Positions 45,733 through 53,987 of a stretch of DNA of 64,000 bases are shown here, one piece after another. The stretch spans positions 1-64,000 of the forward strand of contig NZ_JASBQE010000069.1 of the NCBI RefSeq assembly GCF_029960785.1. The letters run 5' to 3'. The notes under the pieces are model-generated. The model searched no databases. It had not been told where the DNA came from and saw only the letters and a program-made list of their open reading frames with translations. This DNA is from Polyangium sp. 15x6 (GTDB lineage Bacteria; Myxococcota_A; Polyangia; Polyangiales; Polyangiaceae). Positions within the stretch are counted from its first letter, which is position 1; every line of letters starts with the position of its first letter. Position numbers and translations under genes: made by a program.

Positions 45733-45760
45733 GTCCAGGTCAGCGACAGCCGGTTTCAGC

Positions 45761-47215
45761 TCACGGCTTGTGGAGCGCGGCCTCCGCCGTAGCGAGAACC
45801 TGAGTCACGACCTCCGCCTCGGAGGCGGTGGCCACGGTCGCGTCGAGGGCCGGCGCGAGCGCATCGACCGCGGCGTCGAACTTCGCGAACGCCTTGATCA
45901 CGGCCTCCATCGCGGCGGTGGCCTCCGCGGACCCCGCGCCCTTGGCGGCGGCCTCCACGTACGCCGCGAGCGCCGCCTTCAGATCCAGGTCGAGCGTCGC
46001 GCTCGCGGCGAGCACGGCTTCGACGGTCGCGAGCAGCGCCGCCTGCGCCTCGGCCTTCGTGGAGATCAGGGCCGCGAGCGCGCCCTCGACCTGCGCGGTG
46101 CCGTTGAGCTTCGCCAAGAAATCGGCCTTCGCCTTGACGATCGCCTCCACGTCGGCCGCCGCGACCACGTCTGCCGTGAACTTCGTGCAGATCCCGACGA
46201 ACACGTCGATCGTGGCTTGCGCTGCGCCGCTCAGCTCCACCAGCGCGAGCACCGCCTGCGCGGTCGCCTGCGCCTCCACCTCCGCGGCCGCGTGGACGGT
46301 CGCGAAGAGGAGCGCATCGACGTTCGCGCTCGCCTCGAGGGCCACGCTGAGCGTGGCCTGAAACACCAGGCTCGCCGCCGCCTGCGCCTGCGCGTAGAGC
46401 TCCGCCGAGATCCCGAGCTTGGCCTCCAGGGCGGCCTGGAGCTCCGCCTGGAACTCCGCCGCCGCCTCGGCGGCCGACGCCCCGGCGTCCAGCGCCGCGT
46501 TCAGGGCTGCGGCGGCGTGGTACGTGATTTCCGCCAGCGCCTCCGCCGTGATGTCGATGCCCGCGTTCGCGAACGCCTGGAGCTGCGCCTTCTCCGCCGC
46601 CAGCGTGGCCTCGGCCATCGCGCTGATCGCCGCCTCGGCGCTGAGGCCCGCCTGGATCTGAGCGACGAGCTCCGCGGCCAGGTCCCCGTTGACGAACGCG
46701 TGGAGCTGCGCCGCGACCAGGGCCTCGAGGTTGCCTTTGGCGGCGAGGGCGATGGCCACCGCGGCCTCGACCGAGCTCTCGATCGTGAGGGGCGCCGCGG
46801 TCACGATCTCGCCCTTGGTATCCGCCGCCGCCTCGAGGAACGAGGAGGCGAGCACCTCGCCCGACTCGGTGACGGCCTGCACGATGAGCAGCTCGGCGCC
46901 CACCGGGACCTCCGCGGAGTACTTGCCGGCCGCGTCGACCGTCGCCTCGGCGATCGCCTCGAGTTTCCCGTCGGCGGTAATCTTGGAGATGACCACCTCT
47001 GCTGTCTTCGCGAGCGTGCCCTTACCGCCGAAACCGAGCGTGGTGAAGTCTGCGCCGACATCCTTCACCTGCCCCTCGACGACGGAGAGGGCTTGGTTCG
47101 TCGAGTTGGTATTGGTGTCATCGACGTTGTTGCCCGGTGTTTGCTCGGAAGAGCACCCCAGCGCCATGCCGCACACCATGACCAGTACGCTCAACTTCGA
47201 AGTTATCGTCTTCAT
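45761..47215 (-). CDS. Very Ala-rich helical lipoprotein
   Basis: The product is 484 residues. Lipobox ALGCS is followed by a Thr/Asn stretch and a small beta domain with a carboxypeptidase-regulatory-like pattern (VVEGQVKDVGAD... ATVDAAGKYSAEVPVGAELLIVQAV). The remaining ~330 residues are dominated by Ala with heptad-like Leu/Val and Glu/Gln (for example AEITYHAAAALNAALDAGASAAEAAAEFQAELQAALEAKLG). They should form long amphipathic helices or coiled coils, anchored to the outer membrane. ATG 47215 with GGGAG upstream. No family recognised; a structural spacer role like that of Lpp-type proteins is conceivable but unproven. Confidence 0.72.
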   Translation of the reverse strand: MKTITSKLSVLVMVCGMALGCSSEQTPGNNVDDTNTNSTNQALSVVEGQVKDVGADFTTLGFGGKGTLAKTAEVVISKITADGKLEAIAEATVDAAGKYSAEVPVGAELLIVQAVTESGEVLASSFLEAAADTKGEIVTAAPLTIESSVEAAVAIALAAKGNLEALVAAQLHAFVNGDLAAELVAQIQAGLSAEAAISAMAEATLAAEKAQLQAFANAGIDITAEALAEITYHAAAALNAALDAGASAAEAAAEFQAELQAALEAKLGISAELYAQAQAAASLVFQATLSVALEASANVDALLFATVHAAAEVEAQATAQAVLALVELSGAAQATIDVFVGICTKFTADVVAAADVEAIVKAKADFLAKLNGTAQVEGALAALISTKAEAQAALLATVEAVLAASATLDLDLKAALAAYVEAAAKGAGSAEATAAMEAVIKAFAKFDAAVDALAPALDATVATASEAEVVTQVLATAEAALHKP

Positions 47216-47243
47216 AAGTGCTCCCGTGTCGTTGCGGTGAAAC

Positions 47244-47281
47244 CTCGAGCCGCTCCTCATCGCGTCTGCGATGAGCTCGAG
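47244..47281. promoter_or_regulatory. Leader hairpin upstream of the Ala-rich lipoprotein gene
   Basis: CTCATCGC/GCGATGAG (47256-47263 with 47268-47275, loop GTCT) is flanked by a second pair CTCGAG/CTCGAG (47244-47249, 47276-47281). It lies 30-65 bp upstream of the start codon, so it is either in the mRNA leader or a protein-binding site. Confidence 0.4.
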
Positions 47282-47699
47282 CGGCGTTCAGGTTATGGTT
47301 CATTCGCTCTTGGTCTTATGGCCCCGCGTTGACTTCGTGGTCCTCCCGGCCCGGCTTTCGTGCCAAACCTCATCAGCACATCAGCACGCGCCATGCCGCC
47401 AATCTGGAGCAACGTCCGGAGCAGATTCAGGGCCTTATTGCCTGCGATCGCGAGCCTCGAGGGAATGGAAGCGCCGGGCTGTTGACAGTGGCGCCAATCG
47501 CCGCGCGCGTCCCCACGACAATCGATATGGGAGGTGGGAGGTCATTGCCGACACCATCGGGCCTGATTTTGATTTGGCCCCCAGAAGGGGAGGACACTTC
47601 TCCTTTGGCGCTCGGTCCCCCCGAGCTCGGCTCGCCTTTGCGGGGGCCTCAGACAAGGGCCCCACCGAGCGCGGCCGGAGAAGGGTCTTCCCCTCCGGC

Positions 47700-47810
47700 T
47701 ACGCTTGAGCAAGCATGGCGCTACGCGAGCGAGCGCGGCGCTACTCGAGCAAGCATGGCGCTACGCTCGAGCAAGCATGGCGCTATGCTCGAGCAAGCGT
47801 GGCGAATGCC
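47700..47810. repeat. Tandem array of ~20-22-bp units
   Basis: About five imperfect units share the core CGAGCAAGCATGGCGCTA. Units vary by 1-2 bp in length and by a few substitutions (for example GAGCGAGCGCGGCGCTA). They lie directly next to each other without spacers, so this is not a CRISPR array. Confidence 0.75.
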
Positions 47811-48013
47811 CCGAGCAGGAGCAGGCGGTTTCTTGACGGTCTTGATTGCAATACCCCTGGCAAGCGCGCAAGTCTCTTCGGATAGGGTAGGACACACCTT
47901 GTCCGAATCTACACGCTGGGGTTGTGGTTCACATAACCGGTTGTTGGTCGACCATCGACATCGGGGGGACCGACCCTTCGCCCCAGCGGGGTCGATGCTT
48001 GGCCATGTGTTGG

Positions 48014-48057
48014 CCGATCATCCGCCTCGCGGTGACCGATCATCCGCCCCGCGGTGG
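48014..48057. repeat. Two tandem 22-bp direct repeats
   Basis: The unit beginning CCGATCATCCGCC is repeated immediately, with two differences. It lies just upstream of the pseudogene and could be an old regulatory or recombination site. Confidence 0.55.
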
Positions 48058-48062
48058 CCAAC

Positions 48063-48458
48063 GATGCCCACGACTTTCGTCTCACCAAGCCGAGCGAAGA
48101 AGAATTCCGTGCTCCCGAAACCGAGGAGCATCCGCACATGGAAAACAGGTCGGCGACAAGCTCTTGACGAACGAAGAGCATACCCAGCCGCTCACGCAGC
48201 TGAAGGCGTACGAGATCACGCTCACCGTCGATGAGCGCCGGCGGACGCTGAAGCAACGCAGGGGTGCGGAGCCGCATATCCAGCGGGTGATCGCCTTACT
48301 ACGGCGTGCTGTCGTCCATGCGGGAACGAATGCCCGATCTGGTCACCGAGCTCCAGACGGTGGTGGACTTCATGGCCACCGGGAGCGGGAGCGGGCGCCC
48401 CCCAGCTCAGGCCGCCCGCAAGATCCGCCGGCAACCTGCCGCCGCGCGGGCGACGTAG
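48063..48458 (+). pseudogene. Frameshifted remnant of a hypothetical gene
   Basis: Protein-like sequence continues through three frames. From 48063 it reads DAHDFRLTKPSEEEFRAPETEEHP to a stop at 48167. From 48149 (another frame) it reads VGDKLLTNEEHTQPLTQLKAYEITLTVDERRRTL and on to LLRR. From 48309 (third frame) it reads LSSMRERMPDLVTELQTVVDFMATG to a stop at 48458. Two frameshifts explain this. I do not know the family. The 3' part overlaps the end of the opposite-strand gene at 48407. Confidence 0.6.
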
Positions 48459-48823
48459 GCCGACCGGTCCTCCCCGCCCCCGCGAACCGCGAGCAGCGCC
48501 TCGGCCGTGCCGAGCGGCAGCGCGCTCACGAGGACCTCGCGCGAGAGCGTGGCGATCCGCGTGCCGACGGCCGCGGTCGTGGGCAAACCGGGCTCGGCGA
48601 GCAGGGGCGCGTAGGCGGCGAGCTCCTCGCACACGGGCCATGAGCCGGCGCCTGCGACGAGGCAGCCTCGATCGTCGACGAGCACGAGGGCCTCGAGCTT
48701 CCCCTCGCTTCGCGCGACCGAGAGCTGGTAGTGCAGCGCCGTGATCGGGTCGTCGCTCCGCCGCCTGCGGCGCTCGGCCCCGAGCGACGGCGGCGGGGCC
48801 TCGTTGGGATCCATCCTCGACAA
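48407..48823 (-). CDS. Roadblock/LC7-like small protein
   Basis: The product is 138 residues. The core ALHYQLSVARSEGKLEALVLVDDRGCLVAGAG, then a helix (VCEELAAYAPLLAEPG), then strands ending in a helical VARAAAGCRRIL, fit the Roadblock/LC7 fold used by MglB-type GTPase regulators. No partner GTPase is adjacent. A TTG start is chosen because AAGGAGG lies seven bases before it, while the in-frame ATG at 48814 has no spaced RBS. It diverges from the gene at 48952. Confidence 0.65.
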   Translation of the reverse strand: MSRMDPNEAPPPSLGAERRRRRSDDPITALHYQLSVARSEGKLEALVLVDDRGCLVAGAGSWPVCEELAAYAPLLAEPGLPTTAAVGTRIATLSREVLVSALPLGTAEALLAVRGGGEDRSAYVARAAAGCRRILRAA

Positions 48824-48951
48824 GAGAGAACCTCCTTCGCCGCAAATGCTCGCCCGGACGCGCCCGCGGGGTCCACTTTCCGGCGAGATCCCGTTCCTGT
48901 ATGCTCCGCCCCCGGCGTGATCGTCACGCGTTCGAACGGAGGCGGTTTTCC

Positions 48952-49341
48952 ATGGGACTCATCGAGAAGCGGCTCATCAAGGAAGCGAAGGAGTCCTGGC
49001 TTCCGGACGAGCAAAAAGCCATCCAGGACGCCGCCGGCGCGCCCGTCGTCGTGGATGTCGACTGGGCGACCTTCGAGACCGACGAGGCCGCGCTGAAGTA
49101 CGTCCAGCACCTCGGCGTCCGCCTGCTCGCCAACGCCTTCCGCGTCATCTGCGTCGACGACCTCGGCAAGGAGGCCGTCCGCGAGGGCGTCAAGCGCGTC
49201 GTCGTCACGAACCTGAAAGAGGGCGCCGCCTCCGTCGACCTGAAGGACGGCGTCGTCACCCTCGCATGTGTGTTCGGCAAGGGCTCCGACGGCTGCATCA
49301 GGGATCTCGACATCGCCAAGACCCTCACACGCCTCCTGTAA
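48952..49341 (+). CDS. Conserved hypothetical protein
   Basis: The product is 129 residues, soluble and without a signal peptide. The pattern LIEKRLIKEAKESWLPDEQKAIQDAAGAPVVVDVDWATFETDEAALKYVQHLGVRLLANAFRVICVDDLGKEAVREGVKRVVVTNL suggests an alpha/beta fold. The C-terminal strand-rich part is VDLKDGVVTLACVFGKGSDGC. ATG 48952 is preceded by GGAGG. No known family is recognised; it seems intact and well expressed by codon use. Confidence 0.65.
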   Translation: MGLIEKRLIKEAKESWLPDEQKAIQDAAGAPVVVDVDWATFETDEAALKYVQHLGVRLLANAFRVICVDDLGKEAVREGVKRVVVTNLKEGAASVDLKDGVVTLACVFGKGSDGCIRDLDIAKTLTRLL

Positions 49342-49429
49342 AAACCCCGGACTCCCCGCCACGCCGTCCGTGACGGCGCACCATCGGCCGCGCCCCCGCT
49401 CAAAAGCTGCTAGGTTCGCGCCGCGCGTG

Positions 49430-50158
49430 ATGACGGGTTACATCGACCTGCACTGCCACTGGGTCGTCGGCATCGACGACGGCGTCCGGACCGTCGCGGA
49501 CAGCCGCGCCCTGCTCACGGGCCTCGCGGGCGCGGGGTTCGGCAAGGTCGTGGCCACGCCGCACATGCGCCCCGGGATGTTCGACAACACGAAGAGCGAC
49601 CTCGCGCGCGCCTACGAGGCCACGCGAAACGCCCTCGCGGACACGCCCGGCTTGCCCGAGCTCGCGCTCTCCTCGGAGCACTTCTTCGACGACGTCGTCT
49701 ACGAGCGCCTCATGCGGGGCGACGCGCTCCCCTACCCCGGCGAACGCGCCGTCCTGGTCGAGCTCTCCCCGCGCGCCTTCCCCGCGCGCCTCGCTTCGCG
49801 CTTCGCCGACCTCCGCCGCAAGAAAAAGCTCCGCCCCGTCCTCGCGCACCCCGAGCGGTACGAGCCCGTCTGGGACGACCGCACCGTGCTCGATCCGTTG
49901 CTCGACGGCGGCGTCGTCCTTCTGCTCGACGTCGCCTCGCTCGTCGGCAAGTACGGCCGGGCGACGCGCAAGTGCGCGGAGGCGCTCCTTTCAGAGGGGT
50001 ACTACTACGCGGCGTGCAGCGACGCCCATGGCCCGCGGGACGTCGAGGACGTGGCTGCGGGCATCGAACACCTCCATCGAGCGCTCGGCGCGGCGGAGGC
50101 ACGCGACATGCTGATCGAAGGACCGCTTTCCATCCTGGAGGGCCGGGTCGACTCGTGA
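49430..50158 (+). CDS. CpsB/CapC-type PHP protein-tyrosine phosphatase
   Basis: The product is 242 residues. Metal-binding motifs of the PHP fold are present in order: DLHCHWVVGIDDGVRT (HxH), VVATPHMRPGMF, ALSSEHFFDD, PVLAHPERYEPVW and ACSDAHGPRDV. CpsB-type enzymes dephosphorylate tyrosine kinases that control capsule or exopolysaccharide chain length. The start is ATG 49430 (or the adjoining GTG). The stop overlaps the GTG of the UDP-sugar dehydrogenase gene (GTGA), linking it to nucleotide-sugar supply for a surface polysaccharide. No Wzc-type kinase lies in the window. Confidence 0.88.
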   Translation: MTGYIDLHCHWVVGIDDGVRTVADSRALLTGLAGAGFGKVVATPHMRPGMFDNTKSDLARAYEATRNALADTPGLPELALSSEHFFDDVVYERLMRGDALPYPGERAVLVELSPRAFPARLASRFADLRRKKKLRPVLAHPERYEPVWDDRTVLDPLLDGGVVLLLDVASLVGKYGRATRKCAEALLSEGYYYAACSDAHGPRDVEDVAAGIEHLHRALGAAEARDMLIEGPLSILEGRVDS

Positions 50159-51474
50159 AAGGGACACCCATCGTGCAGGAGCTTCTCAAGAAGATCGAGG
50201 ATCGTAGCGCGCACATCGTCGTCGTGGGCATCGGCTACGTCGGGCTGCCGCTCGTCGTGGAGTTCGCCCGGGCCGGCTTCTCCGTCACCGGCTACGACAA
50301 GGATCGCGAGAAGGTTCGGCTGCTCGGCCAAGGCGAATCGTACATCGGCGACATCCCGTCCTCGGCGCTCGCGCCGCACGTCGCGGCGGGCCGCCTGCGC
50401 GCCACGACCGACCCCGACGTCCTCGGCTCGGCCGACGCGATCGTCGTCTGCGTCCCGACGCCGCTCAACAAGACCAAAGACCCCGACATGCGCTTCATCC
50501 TGTCGGCGAGCGACGAGATCGCGGAGCACCAGCACCCGAACATGCTCATCGTGCTGGAGTCGACGACGTACCCCGGCACGACGCGCGAGGTCCTCGTCCC
50601 CAAGCTCACGGCGGGCAAGTACGAGCTCGGCAAGGACGTCTTCATCGCCTTCAGCCCCGAGCGCGTGGACCCGGGCAACAAGTCGTACGGCACGCGCAAC
50701 ACGCCGAAGGTGCTCGGCGGCGCGACGCCCGGCTGCCTCGAGGTCGCGATGGCGCTCTACGGCAAGATCATCGAGACGGTGGTGCCGGTATCGAGCACGG
50801 ACGCGGCCGAAATGGTGAAGCTGCTCGAGAACACGTTCCGCGCGGTGAACATCGGCCTCGTGAACGAGGTCGCGCTGATGAGCCGCAAGCTCGGCATCGA
50901 CGTCTGGGAGGTCATCCGGGCGGCAGCCACAAAACCGTTCGGCTTCATGCCGTTCTTCCCGGGCCCGGGGCTCGGCGGGCACTGCATTCCGATCGACCCG
51001 CTGTATCTGTCGTGGCGGATGCGGACGTTGAAGTACCAGGCGCGGTTCATCGAGCTCGCCGACACGATCAACAGCGCGATGCCCGAATACGTGGTGCACC
51101 TCGTGCAGCAAGCGCTCAATGGGGCGCGGAAGGCGGCGAATGGCTCGAAGATCCTGGTGAGCGGCGTCGCGTACAAGCGTGACGTGGCGGATTATCGCGA
51201 GTCACCGGCGTTCGACATCATCCACCAGCTCCAGGGCCTCGGCGCCGAGGTGCGGTATCACGACCCGTACGTGCCCGAATGCGATGAAGGCGGCATCGTG
51301 ATGCGGTCGGAGCCGAGCAGCGTGGCGTATGGCGAATACGATGCAGTGGTGATCGTGACGGATCACGCGTCGGTCGATTATGGGCGGATGCTGCGGGAAG
51401 CGAAGCTCGTGGTCGATACGCGGGATGCGCTCCGCAAGGTCGAGGGCGATAAGACGAAGGTCGTGCGGTTGTAG
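50155..51474 (+). CDS. wbpA: UDP-N-acetylglucosamine/UDP-sugar 6-dehydrogenase (WbpA-like)
   Basis: The product is 439 residues, full length for the family. N-terminal NAD site VVGIGYVGLPLVVEFA, middle dimer helix (NTFRAVNIGLVNE), catalytic GPGLGGHCIPIDPLYLSW with the Cys typical of WbpA/TviB, and the C-terminal UDP-binding domain (VAYKRDVADYRESPA, YHDPYVP). It oxidises a UDP-HexNAc to the uronic acid, NAD-dependent, for polysaccharide synthesis. GTG start overlaps cpsB-like stop. Oddly, its last ~50 codons recur twice downstream (53812 and 54972). The gene itself is intact. The symbol is given by motif similarity; WbpO/TviB type is possible. Confidence 0.9.
   Translation: MKGTPIVQELLKKIEDRSAHIVVVGIGYVGLPLVVEFARAGFSVTGYDKDREKVRLLGQGESYIGDIPSSALAPHVAAGRLRATTDPDVLGSADAIVVCVPTPLNKTKDPDMRFILSASDEIAEHQHPNMLIVLESTTYPGTTREVLVPKLTAGKYELGKDVFIAFSPERVDPGNKSYGTRNTPKVLGGATPGCLEVAMALYGKIIETVVPVSSTDAAEMVKLLENTFRAVNIGLVNEVALMSRKLGIDVWEVIRAAATKPFGFMPFFPGPGLGGHCIPIDPLYLSWRMRTLKYQARFIELADTINSAMPEYVVHLVQQALNGARKAANGSKILVSGVAYKRDVADYRESPAFDIIHQLQGLGAEVRYHDPYVPECDEGGIVMRSEPSSVAYGEYDAVVIVTDHASVDYGRMLREAKLVVDTRDALRKVEGDKTKVVRL
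51321..51474 (+). repeat. 3'-end repeat of the UDP-sugar dehydrogenase gene, intact original
   Basis: This is the reference copy: the last ~50 codons from VAYGEYDAVV to the stop codon. Both partial copies downstream have the same length with no insertions or deletions. Confidence 0.85.
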
Positions 51475-51583
51475 AGGGAGAGACCCGAGCCTTTCGCGGC
51501 GCCGCGAAAGCCGGCACGGGCGCCCTGCTCTCCTTCGGCTCCTGCCCTCTCTGGTGGATGGTTCGCCAGCACCCGTGCTACCC

Positions 51584-53089
51584 ATGTCCTCAACACCCGC
51601 GATGCTCTCCATCCCCGCGATCGTCCGTGACGCCAGGCAGACGGCCAAGCTCTCGGAGCACGCCATGGCGCGCTTTCTTGGCCTCTCGCCTGCCGAGCTC
51701 CGTCGCATCGAGGACGGCAGGGACGAGCTCTCCCCCGCCCTGCTCGACCGCTACGCGCAGACCTTCGGCCTGTCCCTGAAACGCTTCCTCGCCGGTGAAG
51801 CCCGCCACGCGCCCATGGCCTTGCTCCTTCGCTCCATCTACACACCCAGCCTCGACGAGCTTGCGAGCGCCGAGGCGCACCGCGTCCTCGGGGAGTTCGT
51901 CCGCACGGCCCGCGACATCGCTGACCTGCGCGACCTTCTCCACGAACCTCGTGACAGCTCCCTCCTGAATACCCTCAAAGCGCGACCCATCGACGCCTCG
52001 CCCCCGCCGCATGGCGCCGAGCGCCTCGCACAATCCCTCCGCACGCACCTCGGCCTGGGCCTCGATCCCATTCCCTCCATGATGGAACTGCTCGAGCGCC
52101 GGCTCGGCGTCGATATCCTCTGGGTCAGCCCCGACGAGCTCGATCGCGACATCGACGGAGCCTCGGCGCGCGGACCCGCGCCCGCCATTCTCGTCAACCT
52201 CGTCGGCGGCGCCGAACTCTTTTGGCGCACCCGCATGACGCTCGCCCACGAGTTGTGCCATCTCGTCTTTGACCGCAACGTGCTCAGCGCTGGCCGCCCG
52301 CGCGGGTTCGTCCTCTTCAGTCCGAGGCCCCCCGCGGGTGACGAGGAGGGGACCCCGCGAAGGTCCTATCGTCGCTTTCATCTATTCGACGATTTCGAGA
52401 GTATCGAACGCCGTGCCAGCGCGTTCGCCGCGTATTTCCTCGCCCCGCCCGAAGGCGTCCGGCAGCTCGTGGGCCGCATGGACGCGACCTCGGAAGAAGC
52501 CATCGTCGCCGTGAGTCATCATTACGGCGTCGGCCGGGAGACGGCGATCAACGTACTGAACAACGTGTATCGACTCCCCCGAGACGCGCGCCGCGCCATG
52601 CTCACGCGCAAATACGTGCCTCCCACGCCTTCGCCGGATCACCCGGACGTCCACCGCGGCGCCACCGGGCTGCGCGCCGGCGCGCTCCAGGATCTCGCCC
52701 TGCGCGCCCTCGCGCGCGGCCACATCGATTCCGTGACCGCGCGCGACTATCTCGGCCTCGGGCTCACCGATCCTCTCCCTTCCCACCCCGCGCTCGACGA
52801 GGCCCAGCGCGCGCCGCTGCGCTCGGCCGAGGACAAGGCCCGCATGCGCGTCGATCGATACCTGCAACGAACGCCGGGGGCCGAGCATCTCCACGCGGCA
52901 GCCGTGACCCGTGATCCGGATGGCTTCCGCGTGGACGTCATCGAGGTGTCCGACCAGAGCTCTCTCCGGAGCGCGGGGTTCGTTCGACTCACGCGGGGCT
53001 TCGAAGTATCTGCGAGCCACATCGATCGCGCCGCACCATCGTCCCGACGTGGCGTGCGCGGCAAGCGTAGCCGCGCTTCTTCGTCGTGA
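51584..53089 (+). CDS. XRE-family HTH + ImmA/IrrE metallopeptidase protein
   Basis: The product is 501 residues. An XRE-type helix-turn-helix lies at ~13-65 (VRDARQTAKLSEHAMARFLGLSPAELRRIEDG). The ImmA/IrrE (COG2856) zinc protease domain holds H222-E-L-C-H226 (LAHELCHLVFD) and ERRASAFAAYFLAPP with the third-ligand Glu. The C-terminal ~120 residues are an extra domain. Such proteins cleave repressors, as ImmA does for ICE transfer and IrrE for DdrO, or serve in toxin-antitoxin pairs. It lies directly after the dehydrogenase gene and 28 bp before a C39-like peptidase gene in the same direction. Confidence 0.85.
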   Translation: MSSTPAMLSIPAIVRDARQTAKLSEHAMARFLGLSPAELRRIEDGRDELSPALLDRYAQTFGLSLKRFLAGEARHAPMALLLRSIYTPSLDELASAEAHRVLGEFVRTARDIADLRDLLHEPRDSSLLNTLKARPIDASPPPHGAERLAQSLRTHLGLGLDPIPSMMELLERRLGVDILWVSPDELDRDIDGASARGPAPAILVNLVGGAELFWRTRMTLAHELCHLVFDRNVLSAGRPRGFVLFSPRPPAGDEEGTPRRSYRRFHLFDDFESIERRASAFAAYFLAPPEGVRQLVGRMDATSEEAIVAVSHHYGVGRETAINVLNNVYRLPRDARRAMLTRKYVPPTPSPDHPDVHRGATGLRAGALQDLALRALARGHIDSVTARDYLGLGLTDPLPSHPALDEAQRAPLRSAEDKARMRVDRYLQRTPGAEHLHAAAVTRDPDGFRVDVIEVSDQSSLRSAGFVRLTRGFEVSASHIDRAAPSSRRGVRGKRSRASSS

Positions 53090-53117
53090 CGCGGGGCGCG
53101 GGCATCCTCTCGACGAC

Positions 53118-53690
53118 ATGGCACGTGCGAAGACCTCGCGGCGCAGCCCTTCCGCGCTTCATCAGGAGCAAACGGATGCCTACGGCTGCGTCGCTGCGTG
53201 CGTATGCATCCTCCGGCGATGGCTCGGGGACGACCCGGACCTAGACGCTTTACGCCGCCATCTGGAGGCGCTCTCCGTACCCGCGCTCCCCACGGCTGCG
53301 ATAGCGACGGGCTGGAAGCACCGTTTCCTCGATTGGGACGAGCCGGAGGAGCGCTTGCTGCTCGACGCGTATCTGGAACAGGGCCTTTGGCTCATCGTCG
53401 ACGTCTGGCCCGGTCCCATGACGATGCATAACGAACGCCACCCACCGGCCGTGGTATCGCGCTTCGGTCACCTCATGCGTAGAGCCCGCGAGGATATCGA
53501 TAGGCGCGAAGATCTGAGCCGCCGCATCCCTCAAAGGCCGCACCACGCGATCGTGCTGGTGGAGAGCTTCCCCGGAGGCTATCGCTATCTGGATCCCTGG
53601 TATCCGCGCGAAGGTCAGCCCTTCACCATCCAACGCAGCGAGTTCGCCTTGGTCTGGACGGGACAGGTCGTCATCCCGCAAAAACCCTGA
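53118..53690 (+). CDS. C39-like (papain-fold) cysteine peptidase domain protein
   Basis: The product is 190 residues, one domain. QTDAYGCVAACV gives Gln18 six residues before Cys24, as in C39 peptidases (oxyanion Gln and nucleophile). H143 (PHHAIVLVE) and D159 (YRYLDPWY) fit the His and Asp. There is no ABC transporter, signal peptide or GG-leader substrate nearby, so bacteriocin maturation is unlikely. It follows the XRE-ImmA/IrrE gene by 28 bp, making a two-protease operon. It could be an effector controlled by the first gene; inference. Confidence 0.72.
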   Translation: MARAKTSRRSPSALHQEQTDAYGCVAACVCILRRWLGDDPDLDALRRHLEALSVPALPTAAIATGWKHRFLDWDEPEERLLLDAYLEQGLWLIVDVWPGPMTMHNERHPPAVVSRFGHLMRRAREDIDRREDLSRRIPQRPHHAIVLVESFPGGYRYLDPWYPREGQPFTIQRSEFALVWTGQVVIPQKP

Positions 53691-53699
53691 ACGTCGCTG

Positions 53700-53735
53700 G
53701 CGCCTACGATTGCCCGTTGTCGGCGCATTCGTGAG
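53700..53735 (+). pseudogene. 3'-end remnant of an immunity-like gene (family of 58416-59108)
   Basis: The fragment translates as YDCPLSAHS plus stop, against YDCLFAEHW plus stop at the end of the gene 58416-59108. The similarity continues into the noncoding sequence behind the stop. Only the last ~10 codons remain; it starts ten bases past the C39-like gene. Confidence 0.6.
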
Positions 53736-53809
53736 CCCCTCCTCGCACACCGTCCCGAACCACGCGCCTCCCCCGTAGCCACACCCCCTCCGCGAGCGCC
53801 CCGCCCCGC
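53726..53809 (+). repeat. 84-bp repeat shared with 59100-59183
   Basis: By hand alignment the two stretches match without gaps over about 84 bp at roughly 85% identity, from CATT.GTGAGCCC to GAGCGCCCCGCC. Here it is followed at once by the partial dehydrogenase 3' end (53812); at 59100 it follows the complete immunity-like gene. Confidence 0.65.
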
Positions 53810-53811
53810 AC

Positions 53812-53965
53812 CGTGGCGTATGGCGAATACGACGCGGTCGTGATCGTGACGGATCACGCGTCGGTCGATGATGCGCGGATGCTGCGGGAGGCGAAGCTCG
53901 TCGTCGATACGCGGGATGCGCTCCGGAAGATCGAGGGCGACAAGTCCAAGGTCGTGCGGTTGCAG
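53812..53965 (+). repeat. Partial copy 2 of the dehydrogenase 3' end
   Basis: 151 bases align without gaps to 51321-51471 with about 12 mismatches by hand count, mostly third-codon positions. The encoded AYGEYDAVVIVTDHASVD is kept, with changes Y to D, G to A, V to I and T to S. The stop TAG is changed to CAG. The synonymous pattern suggests it came from a diverged functional gene, not from decay of the local copy. Confidence 0.85.
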
Positions 53966-53987
53966 AACATCGAGGCCCTCCGGGCCC

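Larger units (their letters stand above)
47282..48062. other. Gene-poor stretch with short tandem repeats
   Basis: No convincing gene was found. Base composition is more even than in neighbouring genes and codon-position bias is weak in every frame. It holds a GCCGGAG/CTCCGGC stem near 47673-47697, the ~21-bp tandem repeat at 47700-47810 and a 22-bp double repeat at 48014-48057. It looks like degraded, formerly mobile or foreign DNA. Confidence 0.5.

Noticed and set aside
47700-47810. CRISPR array
   Set aside because: The units are adjacent without unique spacers, and no cas gene is present.
47924-48643. Intact 239-codon plus-strand gene
   Set aside because: The frame crosses both frameshift points of the pseudogene and then runs antisense to the Roadblock-like gene; only its middle part looks like protein.
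53118-53690. Bacteriocin-processing C39 peptidase
   Set aside because: There is no ABC transporter and no double-glycine leader peptide in the region.
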